Below, piece after piece: positions 61,110 through 64,000 of a stretch of DNA of 64,000 nucleotides. The position numbers and the translations under genes were made by a program. The notes beneath the pieces were generated by a model. It ran no database searches. It saw only the letters and a program-made list of their open reading frames with translations, and was not told the origin of the DNA. The stretch's first letter is position 1; each line of letters opens with the position of its first letter. This stretch comes from JAJDXO01 sp965207535 (GTDB lineage Bacteria; Pseudomonadota; Alphaproteobacteria; Rhodospirillales; UBA2165), in contig CBDBMR010000012.1 in assembly GCA_965207535.1 (NCBI GenBank), positions 1-64,000 on the forward strand. Direction: 5' to 3'.

Positions 61110-61580
61110 TCACCCAGCGCCACCCTCCTCGTCTCCCTCCACCACCAGCCGGCCCAAAAGCGCGAACAGGGTCGCCCGCTCTTGTTCGGTAAGCGGGGCC
61201 AGTATCCTGTCCTTGGCGAGTTCGGCGATGGGCTGGGCCTGCTTGAAGATTTCCGCGCCCTCCGGCGTCAGGGCCAGAATCCGTTTCCGCCGGTCGTCGG
61301 GCTTTACCCGCCGGGCGATGAATCCCTTCTTCTCCAGGTTGCCCGCCAGCACGCCGGTGGTCGAGCGATCGAGACCCAGCACCTGGGCAAGCCGGTCCTG
61401 GTCTACCTCGCTTTCATAGAACAGCACGAACAGAACATCGTACTGGCCGGTGGTGAGGCCGAGCTCCCGGCAGCCCCGCTCGAACAGCCCGTGCGCCATC
61501 TGGGCGGATCGGCGGAACATGAAGCCCGGCCGGACGGCCAGCCTGGAGCGGATGTCCTCTTTCGAGACGTTGTCGGGCAT
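61110..61580 (-). CDS. MarR family transcriptional regulator
   Basis: A 156-residue winged-helix regulator. It has dimerisation helices at both ends and the wHTH DQDRLAQVLGLDRSTTGVLAGNLEKKGFI (about 70-98), followed by a wing with RRVKPDDRRKRILALTPEGAE. It is divergent from the FMN monooxygenase gene across 122 bases containing two inverted repeats, so it probably represses itself and that gene until an aromatic or heterocyclic ligand binds. No cysteine-based redox sensor is obvious. Confidence 0.92.
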   Translation of the reverse strand: MPDNVSKEDIRSRLAVRPGFMFRRSAQMAHGLFERGCRELGLTTGQYDVLFVLFYESEVDQDRLAQVLGLDRSTTGVLAGNLEKKGFIARRVKPDDRRKRILALTPEGAEIFKQAQPIAELAKDRILAPLTEQERATLFALLGRLVVEGDEEGGAG

Positions 61581-61642
61581 GGTCGGGTTGACCCTTCAAT
61601 CCAGTCGCGGTTCGGGACACTATAGAGCATTCCGTTTTGACT

Positions 61643-61658
61643 CGTAAGAGTTCTTACG
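61643..61658. promoter_or_regulatory. MarR-type operator 1
   Basis: CGTAAGAGTTCTTACG is a perfect palindrome with seven-base arms, placed between the divergent marR and monooxygenase genes. Size and symmetry fit a MarR dimer site. Confidence 0.6.
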
Positions 61659-61665
61659 ATATAAA

Positions 61666-61685
61666 TTCGTATGAACTGATACGAA
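61666..61685. promoter_or_regulatory. MarR-type operator 2
   Basis: TTCGTATGAACTGATACGAA has seven-base inverted arms around a six-base spacer, centred 25 bases from operator 1 and ending 17 bases before the monooxygenase ATG. Binding here would block its initiation. Confidence 0.55.
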
Positions 61686-61702
61686 AAGCTAGAGGACTGG
61701 GC

Positions 61703-63061
61703 ATGGGAACGCAAATGAAGCTCGGCATGTTCTACTGGCAGGTGGGCCACCACATCGCCGCGTGGCGCCATCCGGAAAGCACGCCGGATTCCGGCGTCAA
61801 CGTGCCGCACCTGATCGAATTGGCCCAGCTCGCCGAGAAAGGCCTGTTCGACATGTTCTTCATGGCCGACAGCGTCACCTTCTGGCGGGGGTCCCTCGAA
61901 TCCATGAGCCGGGATTCGTACAGTACCTGGATCGAGCCCTTCACCATGATGTGCATGCTGTCCCAGCACACCAAGCACCTGGGCCTGGTGTGCACGGCGA
62001 CCGCCACCTACGACCAACCCTATCTGCTGGCCCGGCGGTTCGCCTCGCTGGACATCATCTCCGGCGGCCGGGCGGGCTGGAATCTGGTGACCTCGGGCAA
62101 CAAGCTGGAAGCCGACAGCTTCGGCTTCGGCGAGCATATGGAAAAGGCGGCGCGCTACCGCCGGGGCCGGGAATTCGCCCACGTGGTGCGGGGCCTTTGG
62201 AACTCCTTCGGCGAGGATGCCTTCGTCCGCGACCGGCAAACGGGCCGGTATTTCGATCCCGAAAAAATCCAGGTTCTCGACCACTCCGGCGAGTTTCTGG
62301 GCGCCAAGGGGCCGCTGAACGTCTCTCCCTCGCCCCAGGGCGAACCGGTGCTCATCCAGGCGGGCGCCTCCGAGGACGGCCGCGAGCTTGCCGCCGCCAC
62401 CGCCGAGGTGGTGTTCGGCGCCTCCCAAAGCATCGAGTACGCGAAGGAATTCTATGCCGATGTGAAGGGCCGGATGGCCGATTACGGGCGCGATCCGGAC
62501 AGCCTCAAGATCATGCCCGGCCTGTCGGTGAATGTGGGCGAAACCCGCGAGGACGCCGTCGCCAAGTTCGAGGAACTCCAGGATCTGATTGATCCCCGGA
62601 CCGGGCTCCAATTGCTGTCCCAGCGCCTCGACTACGATCTGACGGGCTGCGACGTCGATCAACCTCTGCCGGACATCCCGGTCAATGAAATCGGCGGCAG
62701 CCGGGCCGAGATAACCATCAAGACGGCGCGGGACAACAACATGACCATCAAGGAACTGTACCGGTATTTCGCCGGCGCCCGCGGCCACTATCAGATCAAC
62801 GGCTCGGTCGCCGAGGTCGCCGACCTGATGGAGGAATGGGTCACCGAAAAGGCCTGCGACGGGTTCAATATCATGCCGCCCCTCTATCCCCACAGCCTCA
62901 GGGATTTCGTCGATCTGGTGGTCCCGGAACTGCAGCGCCGCGGCCTGTTCCGCACCGAGTACGAAGCGACCACTTTGCGCGGCAATCTCGGCCTCACCCG
63001 GCCGCCCTGGTCGGCTGGCGATCTCGACGGCTCGACCATAGGAAAAGCCGCGGCGGAGTAG
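61703..63061 (+). CDS. NtaA/SnaA/DszA-family FMN-dependent monooxygenase
   Basis: A 452-residue luciferase-like monooxygenase that uses FMNH2 from a separate reductase. Characteristic segments are MKLGMFYWQVGHHIAAWRHP (N-terminus), FMADSVTFWRG, ISGGRAGWNLVTSGN (about 126-140), EYFDPE-like RYFDPEKIQVLDHSGEFLGA and VLIQAGASEDGRELAA. Members oxidise EDTA, nitrilotriacetate, dibenzothiophene sulfone or pristinamycin; the substrate here is unknown. No flavin reductase is adjacent. I start at ATG 61703, with GAGGA about nine bases upstream; an upstream start would run through both operators. Confidence 0.9.
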   Translation: MGTQMKLGMFYWQVGHHIAAWRHPESTPDSGVNVPHLIELAQLAEKGLFDMFFMADSVTFWRGSLESMSRDSYSTWIEPFTMMCMLSQHTKHLGLVCTATATYDQPYLLARRFASLDIISGGRAGWNLVTSGNKLEADSFGFGEHMEKAARYRRGREFAHVVRGLWNSFGEDAFVRDRQTGRYFDPEKIQVLDHSGEFLGAKGPLNVSPSPQGEPVLIQAGASEDGRELAAATAEVVFGASQSIEYAKEFYADVKGRMADYGRDPDSLKIMPGLSVNVGETREDAVAKFEELQDLIDPRTGLQLLSQRLDYDLTGCDVDQPLPDIPVNEIGGSRAEITIKTARDNNMTIKELYRYFAGARGHYQINGSVAEVADLMEEWVTEKACDGFNIMPPLYPHSLRDFVDLVVPELQRRGLFRTEYEATTLRGNLGLTRPPWSAGDLDGSTIGKAAAE

Positions 63062-63084
63062 CGTTATTGCGGCGTTTCCGCCGC

Positions 63085-63112
63085 TTGCCAGCCCCCCGGT
63101 AATGTGTATAGT
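63085..63112 (+). promoter_or_regulatory. Sigma-70 promoter of rpsF-rpsR
   Basis: TTGCCA (63085-63090) and TATAGT (63107-63112) are spaced by 16 bases, each one base or so from consensus. Transcription would start near 63119, giving a leader of about 100 bases before rpsF. Confidence 0.65.
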
Positions 63113-63118
63113 GCGCCG

Positions 63119-63218
63119 CCTTAACTCCTTGCCAGCGGCTTGAACCGCCGCTGGCTATGCCCTCCGGCGGGAATTCGCAACGCCTGGGGGAAGAGAAAAG
63201 CCGGAAGGAGACATGATC
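63119..63218 (+). promoter_or_regulatory. rpsF leader with candidate S6:S18-binding stem-loop
   Basis: GCCAGCGG (63131-63138) and CCGCTGGC (63148-63155) form an eight-base-pair stem closed by the loop CTTGAACCG. Known rpsF leaders present an ACCG/CCG element beside a stem that the S6:S18 complex binds to repress translation. The AACCG in this loop fits, but I have not compared it with a covariance model. Confidence 0.45.
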
Positions 63219-63896
63219 GTGGCTTTATACGAAAGCGTGTTCATCGCACGCCAGGACGTTTCCACGCCTCAGGTCGAGGCGATCGCCGACGGGTTCGCGG
63301 CCCAGATCGAGGAAAATGGCGGCAAGGTCGCCAAACGCGAATACTGGGGCCTCAAGAACCTTTCCTACAGGATCAAGAAGAACCGCAAGGGGCACTACGT
63401 GCTGTTCAATCTCGATGCGCCGTCCGAAGCGGTGCGGGAGATGGAGCGCCAGATGCGCCTGCACGAAGACATCCTGCGTTACCTGACCCTGAGGCTGGAC
63501 GAGATCGACGACGAGCCGTCCATCCAGATGCAGAACCGGAATCGCGACGAGTCGCGCCGGCGTGACGGCGACCGGCGGGATGATCGTGACAACCGCCGCG
63601 ACGAGAAGCCGGCTGCCGAGGCTGCACCGTCGGAATCCAAGGAAGAGGCGGCCCCCCCTGCCGAGGCTGCACCAACCGAGGCCAAGGAAGAGGCAGCCCC
63701 CCCTGCCGAGGCTGCACCAACCGAGGCCAAGGAAGAGGCGGCCCCTGCCGAGGCCGCACCCACCGAGGCCAAGGAAGAGGCGGCCCCCGCCGAAGCCCCG
63801 GCTGAGGAGGCCTCCTCTGAAGCCCCCTCTGAAATTCCTGGCGAGGCTCCTGGTGAATCCCCTGGCGAAGCTGCCGGCGAAGGAGAAGATAAATGA
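63219..63896 (+). CDS. rpsF: Ribosomal protein S6 with long acidic tail
   Basis: A 225-residue S6. Residues 1-95 are the normal domain (ALYESVFIARQDVSTPQVEA, WGLKNLSYRIKKNRKGHYVL, MERQMRLHEDILRYL). A charged RNRDESRRRDGDRRDD stretch follows, then about 110 residues of Ala/Glu/Pro-rich repeats (AEAAPTEAKEEAAPP). I choose GTG 63219, since GGAG is eight bases upstream and the product begins MALYE as in alphaproteobacterial S6. ATG 63213 is only two bases from the GGAG. Typical S6 has 95-150 residues. The stop overlaps the rpsR start (ATGA). Confidence 0.93.
   Translation: MALYESVFIARQDVSTPQVEAIADGFAAQIEENGGKVAKREYWGLKNLSYRIKKNRKGHYVLFNLDAPSEAVREMERQMRLHEDILRYLTLRLDEIDDEPSIQMQNRNRDESRRRDGDRRDDRDNRRDEKPAAEAAPSESKEEAAPPAEAAPTEAKEEAAPPAEAAPTEAKEEAAPAEAAPTEAKEEAAPAEAPAEEASSEAPSEIPGEAPGESPGEAAGEGEDK
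63615..63800 (+). repeat. Coding minisatellite in the rpsF tail
   Basis: Four in-frame units of 42-45 bases encode AEAAP(T/S)E(A/S)KEEAAP(P). Units 2 and 3 are almost identical (GAGGCTGCACCAACCGAGGC in both). Copy number is likely to vary between strains. Confidence 0.8.
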
Positions 63897-64000
63897 GCGC
63901 CGACACCCCGACCGAACGTCCTCAACGGCCGCGCGGCGGTGGCGGCGGCGGCCGCCGTCCGTTCTTCCGGCGGCGCAAGACCTGTCCGTTCTCCGGCGCC
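63893..64000 (+). CDS. rpsR: Ribosomal protein S18, partial
   Basis: The first 36 residues are visible before the window ends: SADTPTERPQRPRG, a Gly run, then RRPFFRRRKTCPFSGA, the conserved S18 start. The ATG overlaps the rpsF stop. rpsF-rpsR order, often followed by rplI, is universal in bacteria. The Gly-rich N-terminal stretch is longer than in E. coli but usual for alphaproteobacteria. Confidence 0.95.
   Translation, partial: MSADTPTERPQRPRGGGGGGRRPFFRRRKTCPFSGA

Noticed and set aside
1..64000. tRNA, rRNA and intact transposase genes
   Set aside because: I scanned the intergenic regions for T-loop-like GTTCGA context and transposase motifs and found none I could support; a covariance-model search could still reveal one.

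Overview
This window is a high-GC chromosomal segment that reads as an alphaproteobacterium. Rhodospirillales-like is my inference from gene order and protein sequence style; no rRNA or species marker is present. The order ppk-ppx-rnd, hda-perM-DUF2066-purMN-ndk, lptF-lptG-lptD-surA-pdxA-rsmA-gmk and fabD-fabG-acpP-fabF-mltG-yicC is classical alphaproteobacterial core synteny. The window cuts genes at both ends: an EipB/DUF1849 envelope protein at the left and rpsR at the right. I found no tRNA, rRNA, CRISPR array, intact insertion sequence or prophage.

Layout. 1-3.3 kb: EipB-like gene, a FitAB/VapBC-type toxin-antitoxin pair with a palindromic operator, and aspS. 3.3-10.1 kb: repeat-rich accessory stretch around a 1256-residue autotransporter whose passenger has about 24 similar units, then a nitroreductase. 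10.1-14.7 kb: metallophosphoesterase, ArsM-like methyltransferase and a TRAP transporter. 15-28.8 kb: rnd, ppx, ppk1, a SixA-like phosphatase, hda, perM, a CDP-alcohol phosphatidyltransferase, DUF2066, purM-purN, ndk, holC and pepA. 29-34.1 kb: the AmmeMemoRadiSam pair (radical SAM enzyme and a Memo-AMMECR1 fusion) with an orphan molybdenum hydroxylase large subunit between them. 34.2-37.9 kb: cupin, CysQ-like phosphatase, Sua5/TsaC and an FAD oxidoreductase. 37.9-46.4 kb: LPS transport genes, surA, pdxA, rsmA and gmk. 46.4-52.6 kb: yicC, a frameshifted SDR gene, mltG and the fatty-acid cluster. 52.8-60.8 kb: a carbamoyl-nitrogen catabolic island with an isochorismatase-fold hydrolase, an NCS2-like permease and an AllH-AllF-AllG-AllK module (oxamate carbamoyltransferase plus carbamate kinase). 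61-63 kb: divergent MarR regulator and FMN monooxygenase with two inverted repeats between them. 63-64 kb: rpsF with a long acidic tail, then rpsR.

The intergenic DNA is full of dispersed repeats: GTCATGCC-type palindromes, purine/pyrimidine blocks, ACCACAGAG-type repeats, a 255-277 bp repeat present twice, a 15-mer present three times at stop codons, and a 327 bp element with 34 bp inverted ends between rsmA and gmk. Several of these supply stop codons or C-terminal codons to neighbouring genes. Two related repeat blocks in direct orientation bracket the autotransporter.

The loci that most deserve follow-up are the Memo/AMMECR1/radical SAM locus with its orphan molybdoenzyme, the AllFGHK island, and the repeat families at gene ends.
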